Of a stretch of DNA of 64,000 nt, positions 53,371 through 64,000 are shown in pieces; the stretch's first letter is position 1; each line of letters opens with the position of its first letter. The position numbers were made by a program, and so were the translations under genes. Origin of the DNA: Balanoglossus misakiensis (taxonomy: Eukaryota; Hemichordata); contig CM082585.2 of assembly GCA_040954595.2 (NCBI GenBank), positions 12,276,001-12,340,000 on the forward strand. Reading direction: 5' to 3'. Below the pieces are notes generated by a model. It did not search any database. It was not told the DNA's origin and saw only the letters and a program-made list of their open reading frames with translations.

Positions 53371-54537
53371 TCGAAAATTCGCAAAGTCGAAAAATTGTCA
53401 TTTCTGGATGATTTTCATGAGTTATACCCCATGGTTTTTTTCAAAAAATGAAGAAATTTTGAAAATTCGCAAAGTCGAAAAATTGTCATTTCTGGATGAT
53501 TTTCATGAGCTATAACCCATGTTTTTTTTCAAAAAATGAAGAAATTTTGAAAATTCGCAAAGTCGAAAAATTGTCATTTCTGGATGATTTTCATGAGCTA
53601 TAACCCATGGTTTCTTTCAAAAAATGAAGAAATTTTGAAAATTCGCAAAGTCGAAAAATTGTCATTTCTGGATGATTTTCATGAGCTATAACCCATGTTT
53701 TTTTTCAAAAAATGAAGAAATTTTGAAAATTCGAAAATTCGAAAAATTGTCATTTCTGGATGATTTTCATGAGCTATAACCCACGGTTTTTTTCAAAAAA
53801 TGAAGAAATTTTGAAAATTCGCAAAGTCGAAAAATTGTCATTTCTGGATGATTTTCATGAGCTATAACCCACGGTTTTTTTCAAAAAATGAAGAAATTTT
53901 GAAAATTCGCAAAGTCGAAAAATTGTCATTTCTGGATGATTTTCATGAGCTATAACCCACGGTTTCTTTCAAAAAATGAAGAAATTTTGAAAATTCGCAA
54001 AGTAAAAAAATTGTCATTTCTGGATGATTTTCATGAGCTATAACCCACGGTTTCTTTCAAAAAATGAAGAAATTTTGAAAATTCGCAAAGTCGAAAAATT
54101 GTCATTTCTGGATGATTTTCATGAGCTATAACCCACGGTTTCTTTCAAAAAATGAAGAAATTTTGAAAATTCGCAAAGTCGAAAAATTGTCATTTCTGGA
54201 TGATTTTCATGAGCTATAACCCATGGTTTTTTTCAAAAAATGACCAAATTTTGAAAATTCGCAAAGTCGAAAAATAGTCATTTCTGGATGATTTTCATGA
54301 GCAATAACCCATGTTTTTTTTCAAAAAATGAAGAAATTTTGAAAATTCGCAAAGTCGAAAAATAGTCATTTCTGGATGATTTTCATGAGCTATAACCCAT
54401 GGTTTTTTTCAAAAAATGAAGAAATTTTGAAAATTCGCAAAGTCGAAAAATAGTCATTTCTGGATGATTTTCATGAGCTATAACCCATGGTTTTTTTCAA
54501 AAAATGAAGAAATTTTGAAAATTCGCAAAGTCGAAAA
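53371..54537. repeat. Satellite type 1: 88-bp units without the dyad
   Basis: About 13 tandem units with an 88-bp period (GAGC positions 53507 and 53595). Diagnostic pieces are TCATTTCTGGATGATTTTCATGAGC, AATGAAGAAATTTTG and a T-run after CCATGG or CCACGG. Units differ from each other at several sites (GTCATT/AGTCATT, GGTTTC/GGTTTT). Confidence 0.95.
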
Positions 54538-57500
54538 ATCGTCGATTTTTCGACATTTTCCTGAGCTATAACCCATGGTTTTTTCAAAAAATGACCAAAT
54601 TTTGAAAATTCGCAAAGTCGAAAAATCGTCGATTTTTCGACATTTTCCTGAGCTATAACCCATGGTTTTTTCAAAAAATGACCAAATTTTGAAAATTCGC
54701 AAAGTCGAAAAATCGTCGATTTTTCGACATTTTCCTGAGCTATAACCCATGGTTTTTTCAAAAAATGACCAAATTTTGAAAATTCGCAAAGTCGAAAAAT
54801 CGTCGATTTTTCGACATTTTCCTGAGCTATAACCCATGGTTTTTTCAAAAAATGACCAAATTTTGAAAATTCGCATAGTCGAAAAATCGTCGATTTTTCG
54901 ACATTTTCCTGAGCTATAACCCATGGTTTTTTCAAAAAATGACCAAATTTTGAAAATTCGCAAAGTCGAAAAATCGTCGATTTTTCGACATTTTCCTGAG
55001 CTATAACCCATGGTTTTTTCAAAAAATGACCAAATTTTGAAAATTCGCAAAGTCGAAAAATCGTCGATTTTTCGACATTTTCCTGAGCTATAACCCATGG
55101 TTTTTTCAAAAAATGACCAAATTTTGAAAATTCGCATAGTCGAAAAATCGTCGATTTTTCGACATTTTCCTGAGCTATAACCCATGGTTTTTTCAAAAAA
55201 TGACCAAATTTTGAAAATTCGCAAAGTCGAAAAATCGTCGATTTTTCGACATTTTCCTGAGCTATAACCCATGGTTTTTTCAAAAAATGACCAAATTTTG
55301 AAAATTCGCAAAGTCGAAAAATCGTCGATTTTTCGACATTTTCCTGAGCTATAACCCATGGTTTTTTCAAAAAATGACCAAATTTTGAAAATTCGCATAG
55401 TCGAAAAATCGTCGATTTTTCGACATTTTCCTGAGCTATAACCCATGGTTTTTTCAAAAATGACCAAATTTTGAAAATTCGCATAGTCGAAAAATCGTCG
55501 ATTTTTCGACATTTTCCTGAGCTATAACCCATGGTTTTTTCAAAAAATGACCAAATTTTGAAAATTCGCATAGTCGAAAAATCGTCGATTTTTCGACATT
55601 TTCCTGAGCTATAACCCATGGTTTTTTCAAAAATGACCAAATTTTGAAAATTCGCATAGTCGAAAAATCATCGATTTTTCGACATTTTCCTGAGCTATAA
55701 CCCATGGTTTTTTCAAAAAATGACCAAATTTTGAAAATTCGCAAAGTCGAAAATCGTCGATTTTTCGACATTTTCCTGAGCTATAACCCATGGTTTTTCA
55801 AAAAATGACCAAATTTTGAAAATTCGCATAGTCGAAAAATCGTCGATTTTTCGACATTTTCCTGAGCTATAACCCATGGTTTTTTCAAAAAATGACCAAA
55901 TTTTGAAAATTCGCATAGTCGAAAAATCGTCGATTTTTCGACATTTTCCTGAGCTATAACCCATGGTTTTTTCAAAAAATGACCAAATTTTGAAAATTCG
56001 CATAGTCGAAAAATCGTCGATTTTTCGACATTTTCCTGAGCTATAACCCATGGTTTTTTCAAAAAATGACCAAATTTTGAAAATTCGCATAGTCGAAAAA
56101 TCGTCGATTTTTCGACATTTTCCTGAGCTATAACCCATGGTTTTTTCAAAAAATGACCAAATTTTGAAAATTCGCATAGTCGAAAAATCGTCGATTTTTC
56201 GACATTTTCCTGAGCTATAACCCATGGTTTTTTCAAAAAATGACCAAATTTTGAAAATTCGCATAGTCGAAAAATCGTCGATTTTTCGACATTTTCCTGA
56301 GCTATAACCCATGGTTTTTTCAAAAAATGACCAAATTTTGAAAATTCGCATAGTCGAAAAATCGTCGATTTTTCGACATTTTCCTGAGCTATAACCCATG
56401 GTTTTTTCAAAAATGACCAAATTTTGAAAATTCGCATAGTCGAAAAATCGTCGATTTTTCGACATTTTCCTGAGCTATAACCCATGGTTTTTTTCAAAAA
56501 ATGACCAAATTTTGAAAATTCGCATAGTCGAAAAATCGTCGATTTTTCGACATTTTCCTGAGCTATAACCCATGGTTTTTTCAAAAAATGACCAAATTTT
56601 GAAAATTCGCATAGTCGAAAAATCGTCGATTTTTCGACATTTTCCTGAGCTATAACCCATGGTTTTTTCAAAAAATGACCAAATTTTGAAAATTCGCAAA
56701 GTCGAAAAATCGTCGATTTTTCGACATTTTCCTGAGCTATAACCCATGGTTTTTTCAAAAAATGACCAAATTTTGAAAATTCGCAAAGTCGAAAAATCGT
56801 CGATTTTTCGACATTTTCCTGAGCTATAACCCATGGTTTTTTCAAAAAATGACCAAATTTTGAAAATTCGCATAGTCGAAAAATCGTCGATTTTTCGACA
56901 TTTTCCTGAGCTATAACCCATGGTTTTTTCAAAAAATGACCAAATTTTGAAAATTCGCAAAGTCGAAAAATCGTCGATTTTTCGACATTTTCCTGAGCTA
57001 TAACCCATGTTTTTTTCAAAAATGACCAAATTTTGAAAATTCGCAAAGTCGAAAAATCGTCGATTTTTCGACATTTTCCTGAGCTATAACCCATGTTTTT
57101 TTCAAAAAATGACCAAATTTTGAAAATTCGCAAAGTCGAAAAATCGTCGATTTTTCGACATTTTCCTGAGCTATAACCCATGGTTTTTTCAAAAAATGAC
57201 CAAATTTGAAAATTCGCATAGTCGAAAAATCGTCGATTTTTCGACATTTTCCTGAGCTATAACCCATGGTTTTTTCAAAAAATGACCAAATTTTGAAAAT
57301 TCGCAAAGTCGAAAAATCGTCGATTTTTCGACATTTTCCTGAGCTATAACCCATGGTTTTTTCAAAAAATGACCAAATTTTGAAAATTCGCATAGTCGAA
57401 AAATCGTCGATTTTTCGACATTTTCCTGAGCTATAACCCATGGTTTTTTCAAAAAATGACCAAATTTTGAAAATTCGCAAAGTCGAAAAATCGTCGATTT

Positions 57501-60500
57501 TTCGACATTTTCCTGAGCTATAACCCATGGTTTTTCAAAAATGACCAAATTTTGAAAATTCGCATAGTCGAAAAATCGTCGATTTTTCGACATTTTCCTG
57601 AGCTATAACCCATGGTTTTTTCAAAAAATGACCAAATTTTGAAAATTCGCAAAGTCGAAAAATCGTCGATTTTTCGACATTTTCCTGAGCTATAACCCAT
57701 GGTTTTTTCAAAAAATGACCAAATTTTGAAAATTCGCAAAGTCGAAAAATCGTCGATTTTTCGACATTTTCCTGAGCTATAACCCATGGTTTTTTCAAAA
57801 AATGACCAAATTTTGAAAATTCGCAAAGTCGAAAAATCGTCGATTTTTCGACATTTTCCTGAGCTATAACCAATGGTTTTTTCAAAAATGACCAAATTTT
57901 GAAAATTCGCAAAGTCGAAAAATCGTCGATTTTTCGACATTTTCCTGAGCTATAACCCATGGTTTTTTCAAAAAATGACCAAATTTTGAAAATTCGCAAA
58001 GTCGAAAAATCGTCGATTTTTCGACATTTTCCTGAGCTATAACCCATGGTTTTTTCAAAAAATGACCAAATTTTGAAAATTCGCAAAGTCGAAAAATCGC
58101 CGATTTTTCGACATTTTCCTGAGCTATAACCCATGGTTTTTTCAAAAAATGACCAAATTTTGAAAATTCGCAAAGTCGAAAAATCGCCGATTTTTCGACA
58201 TTTTCCTGAGCTATAACCCATGGTTTTTTCAAAAATGACCAAATTTTGAAAATTCGCAAAGTCGAAAAATCGCCGATTTTTCGACATTTTCCTGAGCTAT
58301 AACCCATGGTTTTTTCAAAAAATGACCAAATTTTGAAAATTCGCATAGTCGAAAAATCGCCGATTTTTCGACATTTTCCTGAGCTATAACCCATGGTTTT
58401 TTCAAAAAATGACCAAATTTTGAAAATTCGCAAAGTCGAAAAATCGTCGATTTTTCGACATTTTCCTGAGCTATAACCCATGGTTTTTCAAAAAATGACC
58501 AAATTTTGAAAATTCGCAAAGTCGAAAAATCGTCGATTTTTCGACATTTTCCTGAGCTATAACCCATGGTTTTTTCAAAAAATGACCAAATTTTGAAAAT
58601 TCGCAAAGTCGAAAAATCGTCGATTTTTCGACATTTTCCTGAGCTATAACCCATGGTTTTTTCAAAAAATGACCAAATTTTGAAAATTCGCAAAGTCGAA
58701 AATCGTCGATTTTTCGACATTTTCCTGAGCTATAACCCATGGTTTTTTCAAAAAATGACCAAATTTTGAAAATTCGCAAAGTCGAAAATCGTCGATTTTT
58801 CGACATTTTCCTGAGCTATAACCCATGGTTTTTTCAAAAAATGACCAAATTTTGAAAATTCGCAAAGTCGAAAAATCGTCGATTTTTCGACATTTTCCTG
58901 AGCTATAACCCATGGTTTTTTCAAAAAATGACCAAATTTTGAAAATTCGCAAAGTCGAAAAATCGTCGATTTTTCGACATTTTTCCTGAGCTATAACCCA
59001 TGGTTTTTTCAAAAAATGACCAAATTTTGAAAATTCGCAAAGTCGAAAAATCGTCGATTTTCGACATTTTCCTGAGCTATAACCCATGGTTTTTTCAAAA
59101 AAATGACCAAATTTTGAAAATTCGCAAAGTCGAAAAATCGTCGATTTTCGACATTTTCCTGAGCTATAACCCATGGTTTTTTCAAAAAATGACCAAATTT
59201 TGAAAATTCGCAAAGTCGAAAAATCGTCGATTTTTCGACATTTTCCTGAGCTATAACCCATGGTTTTTTCAAAAAATGACCAAATTTTGAAAATTCGCAA
59301 AGTCGAAAAATCGTCGATTTTTCGACATTTTCCTGAGCTATAACCCATGGTTTTTTCAAAAAATGACCAAATTTTGAAAATTCGCATAGTCGAAAAATCG
59401 TCGATTTTTCGACATTTTCCTGAGCTATAACCCATGGTTTTTTCAAAAAATGACCAAATTTTGAAAATTCGCAAAGTCGAAAAATCGTCGATTTTTCGAC
59501 ATTTTCCTGAGCTATAACCCATGGTTTTTTCAAAAAATGACCAAATTTTGAAAATTCGCAAAGTCGAAAAATCGTCGATTTTTCGACATTTTCCTGAGCT
59601 ATAACCCATGGTTTTTTCAAAAAATGACCAAATTTTGAAAATTCGCAAAGTCGAAAAATCGTCGATTTTTCGACATTTTCCTGAGCTATAACCCATGGTT
59701 TTTTCAAAAAATGACCAAATTTTGAAAATTCGCAAAGTCGAAAAATCGTCGATTTTTCGACATTTTCCTGAGCTATAACCCATGGTTTTTTCAAAAAATG
59801 ACCAAATTTTGAAAATTCGCAAAGTCGAAAAATCGTCGATTTTCGACATTTTCCTGAGCTATAACCCATGGTTTTTTCAAAAAATGACCAAATTTTGAAA
59901 ATTCGCAAAGTCGAAAAATCGTCGATTTTTCGACATTTTCCTGAGCTATAACCCATGGTTTTTTCAAAAAATGACCAAATTTTGAAAATTCGCATAGTCG
60001 AAAAATCGTCGATTTTTCGACATTTTCCTGAGCTATAACCCATGGTTTTTTCAAAAATGACCAAATTTTGAAAATTCGCAAAGTCGAAAAATCGTCGATT
60101 TTTCGACATTTTCCTGAGCTATAACCCATGGTTTTTTCAAAAAATGACCAAATTTTGAAAATTCGCAAAGTCGAAAAATCGTCGATTTTTCGACATTTTC
60201 CTGAGCTATAACCCATGGTTTTTTCAAAAAATGACCAAATTTTGAAAATTCGCAAAGTCGAAAAATCGTCGATTTTTCGACATTTTCCTGACCTATAACC
60301 CATGGTTTTTTCAAAAAATGACCAAATTTTGAAAATTCGCAAAGTCGAAAAATCGTCGATTTTTCGACATTTTCCTGAGCTATAACCCATGGTTTTTTCA
60401 AAAAATGACCAAATTTTGAAAATTCGCATAGTCGAAAAATCGTCGATTTTTCGACATTTTCCTGAGCTATAACCCATGGTTTTTTTCAAAAAATGACCAA

Positions 60501-63500
60501 ATTTTGAAAATTCGCATAGTCGAAAAATCGTCGATTTTTCGACATTTTCCTGAGCTATAACCCATGGTTTTTTCAAAAAATGACCAAATTTTGAAAATTC
60601 GCAAAGTCGAAAAATCGTCGATTTTTCGACATTTTCCTGAGCTATAACCCATGGTTTTTTCAAAAAATGACCAAATTTTGAAAATTCGCAAAGTCGAAAA
60701 ATCGTCGATTTTTCGACATTTTCCTGAGCTATAACCCATGGTTTTTTCAAAAAATGACCAAATTTTGAAAATTCGCAAAGTCGAAAAATCGTCGATTTTT
60801 CGACATTTTCCTGAGCTATAACCCATGGTTTTTTCAAAAAATGACCAAATTTTGAAAATTCGCAAAGTCGAAAAATCGTCGATTTTTCGACATTTTCCTG
60901 AGCTATAACCCATGGTTTTTTCAAAAAATGACCAAATTTTGAAAATTCGCATAGTCGAAAAATCGTCGATTTTTCGACATTTTCCTGAGCTATAACCCAT
61001 GGTTTTTTCAAAAAATGACCAAATTTTGAAAATTCGCATAGTCGAAAAATCGTCGATTTTTCGACATTTTCCTGAGCTATAACCCATGGTTTTTTCAAAA
61101 AATGACCAAATTTTGAAAATTCGCATAGTCGAAAAATCGTCGATTTTTCGACATTTTCCTGAGCTATAACCCATGGTTTTTTCAAAAAATGACCAAATTT
61201 TGAAAATTCGCAAAGTCGAAAAATCGTCGATTTTTCGACATTTTCCTGAGCTATAACCCATGGTTTTTTCAAAAAATGACCAAATTTTGAAAATTCGCAA
61301 AGTCGAAAAATCGTCGATTTTTCGACATTTTCCTGAGCTATAACCCATGGTTTTTTCAAAAAATGACCAAATTTTGAAAATTCGCAAAGTCGAAAAATCG
61401 TCGATTTTTCGACATTTTCCTGAGCTATAACCCATGGTTTTTTCAAAAAATGACCAAATTTTGAAAATTCGCAAAGTCGAAAAATCGTCGATTTTTCGAC
61501 ATTTTCCTGAGCTATAACCCATGGTTTTTTCAAAAAATGACCAAATTTTGAAAATTCGCAAAGTCGAAAAATCGTCGATTTTCGACATTTTCCTGAGCTA
61601 TAACCCATGGTTTTTTCAAAAAATGACCAAATTTTGAAAATTCGCAAAGTCGAAAAATCGTCGATTTTTCGACATTTTCCTGAGCTATAACCCATGGTTT
61701 TTTCAAAAAATGACCAAATTTTGAAAATTCGCAAAGTCGAAAAATCGTCGATTTTTCGACATTTTCCTGAGCTATAACCCATGGTTTTTTCAAAAAATGA
61801 CCAAATTTTGAAAATTCGCAAAGTCGAAAAATCGTCGATTTTTCGACATTTTCCTGAGCTATAACCCATGGTTTTTTCAAAAAATGACCAAATTTTGAAA
61901 ATTCGCAAAGTCGAAAAATCGTCGATTTTTCGACATTTTCCTGAGCTATAACCCATGGTTTTTTCAAAAAATGACCAATTTTGAAAATTCGCAAAGTCGA
62001 AAAATCGTCGATTTTCGACATTTTCCTGAGCTATAACCCATGGTTTTTTCAAAAAATGACCAAATTTTGAAAATTCGCAAAGTCGAAAAATCGTCGATTT
62101 TTCGACATTTTCCTGAGCTATAACCCATGGTTTTTTCAAAAAAAAATGACCAAATTTTGAAAATTCGCAAAGTCGAAAAATCGTCGATTTTTCGACATTT
62201 TCCTGAGCTATAACCCATGGTTTTTTCAAAAAATGACCAAATTTTGAAAATTCGCAAAGTCGAAAAATCGTCGATTTTTCGACATTTTCCTGAGCTATAA
62301 CCCATGGTTTTTTCAAAAAATGACCAAATTTTGAAAATTCGCAAAGTCGAAAAATCGTCGATTTTTCGACATTTTCCTGAGCTATAACCCATGGTTTTTT
62401 CAAAAAATGACCAAATTTTGAAAATTCGCAAAGTCGAAAAATCGTCGATTTTTCGACATTTTCCTGAGCTATAACCCATGGTTTTTTCAAAAAATGACCA
62501 AATTTGAAAATTCGCAAAGTCGAAAAATCGTCGATTTTTCGACATTTTCCTGAGCTATAACCCATGGTTTTTTCAAAAAATGACCAAATTTTGAAAATTC
62601 GCAAAGTCGAAAAATCGTCGATTTTTCGACATTTTCCTGAGCTATAACCCATGGTTTTTTCAAAAAATGACCAAATTTTGAAAATTCGCAAAGTCGAAAA
62701 ATCGTCGATTTTTCGACATTTTCCTGAGCTATAACCCATGGTTTTTTCAAAAAATGACCAAATTTTGAAAATTCGCAAAGTCGAAAATCGTCGATTTTTC
62801 GACATTTTCTGAGCTATAACCCATGGTTTTTTCAAAAAATGACCAAATTTTGAAAATTCGCAAAGTCGAAAAATCGTCGATTTTTCGACATTTTCCTGAG
62901 CTATAACCCATGGTTTTTTCAAAAAATGACCAAATTTTGAAAATTCGCAAAGTCGAAAAATCGTCGATTTTTCGACATTTTCCTGAGCTATAACCCATGG
63001 TTTTTTCAAAAAATGACCAAATTTTGAAAATTCGCAAAGTCGAAAAATCGTCGATTTTTCGACATTTTCCTGAGCTATAACCCATGGTTTTTTCAAAAAA
63101 TGACCAAATTTTGAAAATTCGCAAAGTCGAAAAATCGTCGATTTTTCGACATTTTCCTGAGCTATAACCCATGGTTTTTCAAAAAATGACCAAATTTTGA
63201 AAATTCGCAAAGTCGAAAAATCGTCGATTTTTCGACATTTTCCTGAGCTATAACCCATGGTTTTTTCAAAAAATGACCAAATTTTGAAAATTCGCAAAGT
63301 CGAAAAATCGTCGATTTTTCGACATTTTCCTGAGCTATAACCCATGGTTTTTTCAAAAAATGACCAAATTTTGAAAATTCGCAAAGTCGAAAATCGTCGA
63401 TTTTTCGACATTTTCCTGAGCTATAACCCATGGTTTTTTCAAAAAATGACCAAATTTTGAAAATTCGCAAAGTCGAAAAATCGTCGATTTTTCGACATTT

Positions 63501-64000
63501 TCCTGAGCTATAACCCATGGTTTTTTCAAAAAATGACCAAATTTTGAAAATTCGCAAAGTCGAAAAATCGTCGATTTTTCGACATTTTCCTGAGCTATAA
63601 CCCATGGTTTTTTCAAAAAATGACCAAATTTTGAAAATTCGCAAAGTCGAAAAATCGTCGATTTTTCGACATTTTCCTGAGCTATAACCCATGGTTTTTT
63701 CAAAAAATGACCAAATTTTGAAAATTCGCAAAGTCGAAAAATCGTCGATTTTTCGACATTTTCCTGAGCTATAACCCATGGTTTTTTCAAAAAATGACCA
63801 AATTTTGAAAATTCGCAAAGTCGAAAAATCGTCGATTTTTCGACATTTTCCTGAGCTATAACCCATGGTTTTTTCAAAAAATGACCAAATTTTGAAAATT
63901 CGCAAAGTCGAAAAATCGTCGATTTTTCGACATTTTCCTGAGCTATAACCCATGGTTTTTTCAAAAAATGACCAAATTTTGAAAATTCGCAAAGTCGAAA
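54538..64000. repeat. Satellite type 2: 87-bp units, continuing past the window end
   Basis: About 108 tandem units of 87 bp (CTGAGC at 54561, 54648, 54735, 54822 and onward). Each carries CCATGG, TTTTTTCAAAAAATGACC, AAATTTTGAAAATTCGCA(A/T)AGTCG, and a dyad with 12-base arms GTCGAAAAATCG and CGATTTTTCGAC around one base. Units are nearly identical; common variants are GCAAAG/GCATAG, one-base changes in the T or A runs, and CGCCGA in a short block. Because 87 is a multiple of three, long reading frames (up to 1206 codons on the minus strand) arise by chance; I do not regard them as genes. This may be pericentromeric or other heterochromatic satellite, but the window does not show which. Confidence 0.98.

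Noticed and set aside
54471-63992. Many overlapping minus-strand reading frames of 87 to 1206 codons
   Set aside because: They are made of a 29-residue repeat encoded by an 87-bp satellite in two different frames; no start context, introns or family match supports coding.

Overview
This is a window of nuclear DNA from an animal, probably an invertebrate bilaterian. It is AT-rich, its genes are split by GT-AG introns, polyadenylation signals follow the coding regions, and the products are typical metazoan proteins (AMMECR1, pICln, TMEM164, an SLC27 acyl-CoA synthetase). The species cannot be named from the sequence. Retention of two bacterial/plant-type D-cysteine desulfhydrase genes argues against a vertebrate. 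All gene models were assembled by hand, by joining exons so that frame and splice sites agree; every multi-exon coding sequence below sums to a whole number of codons.

Layout. 1-2.2 kb: the 3' end of an unrecognised membrane-protein gene (+). 2.9-5.7 kb: DCYD1, a nine-exon PLP enzyme of the D-cysteine desulfhydrase/ACC deaminase family with a likely mitochondrial presequence (+). 6.0-6.7 kb: an intronless 226-residue orphan reading frame (+). 7.2-11.8 kb: DCYD2, a diverged tandem paralogue of DCYD1 with an altered cofactor loop (+). 12.4-22.6 kb: AMMECR1 (+) with a long 3' region. 24.3-25.8 kb: CLNS1A/pICln (-). 26.5-45.3 kb: TMEM164 (+), head-to-head with CLNS1A. 45.6-47.2 kb: an FkbM-type methyltransferase with a membrane anchor (-), tail-to-tail with TMEM164. 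48.1-52.3 kb: an SLC27A2/6-like very-long-chain acyl-CoA synthetase (+), head-to-head with the FkbM gene. About 53.2-64.0 kb: a satellite array that runs off the end of the window.

The genes do not form one pathway. Two pairs share short divergent promoter regions (CLNS1A/TMEM164, with a TCTCGCGAGA element; FkbM/SLC27A, with three CACGTG boxes). AMMECR1 and TMEM164 are also neighbours on the human X chromosome, so part of this order may be ancient.

The most notable observations are: (1) a second, unannotated copy of TMEM164 exon 4, identical in length (101 bp) and phase to the normal exon, so that only one of the two can be used in frame, and which replaces two histidines; (2) a satellite of about 108 copies of an 87-bp unit with a near-perfect 25-bp dyad, next to an older 88-bp form that lacks the dyad, with a hybrid monomer at the junction; (3) a tandem PLP-enzyme paralogue whose glycine loop has been rebuilt; (4) two small families of inverted-repeat elements; and (5) a 25/17-bp intronic minisatellite with a higher-order repeat of about 854 bp.
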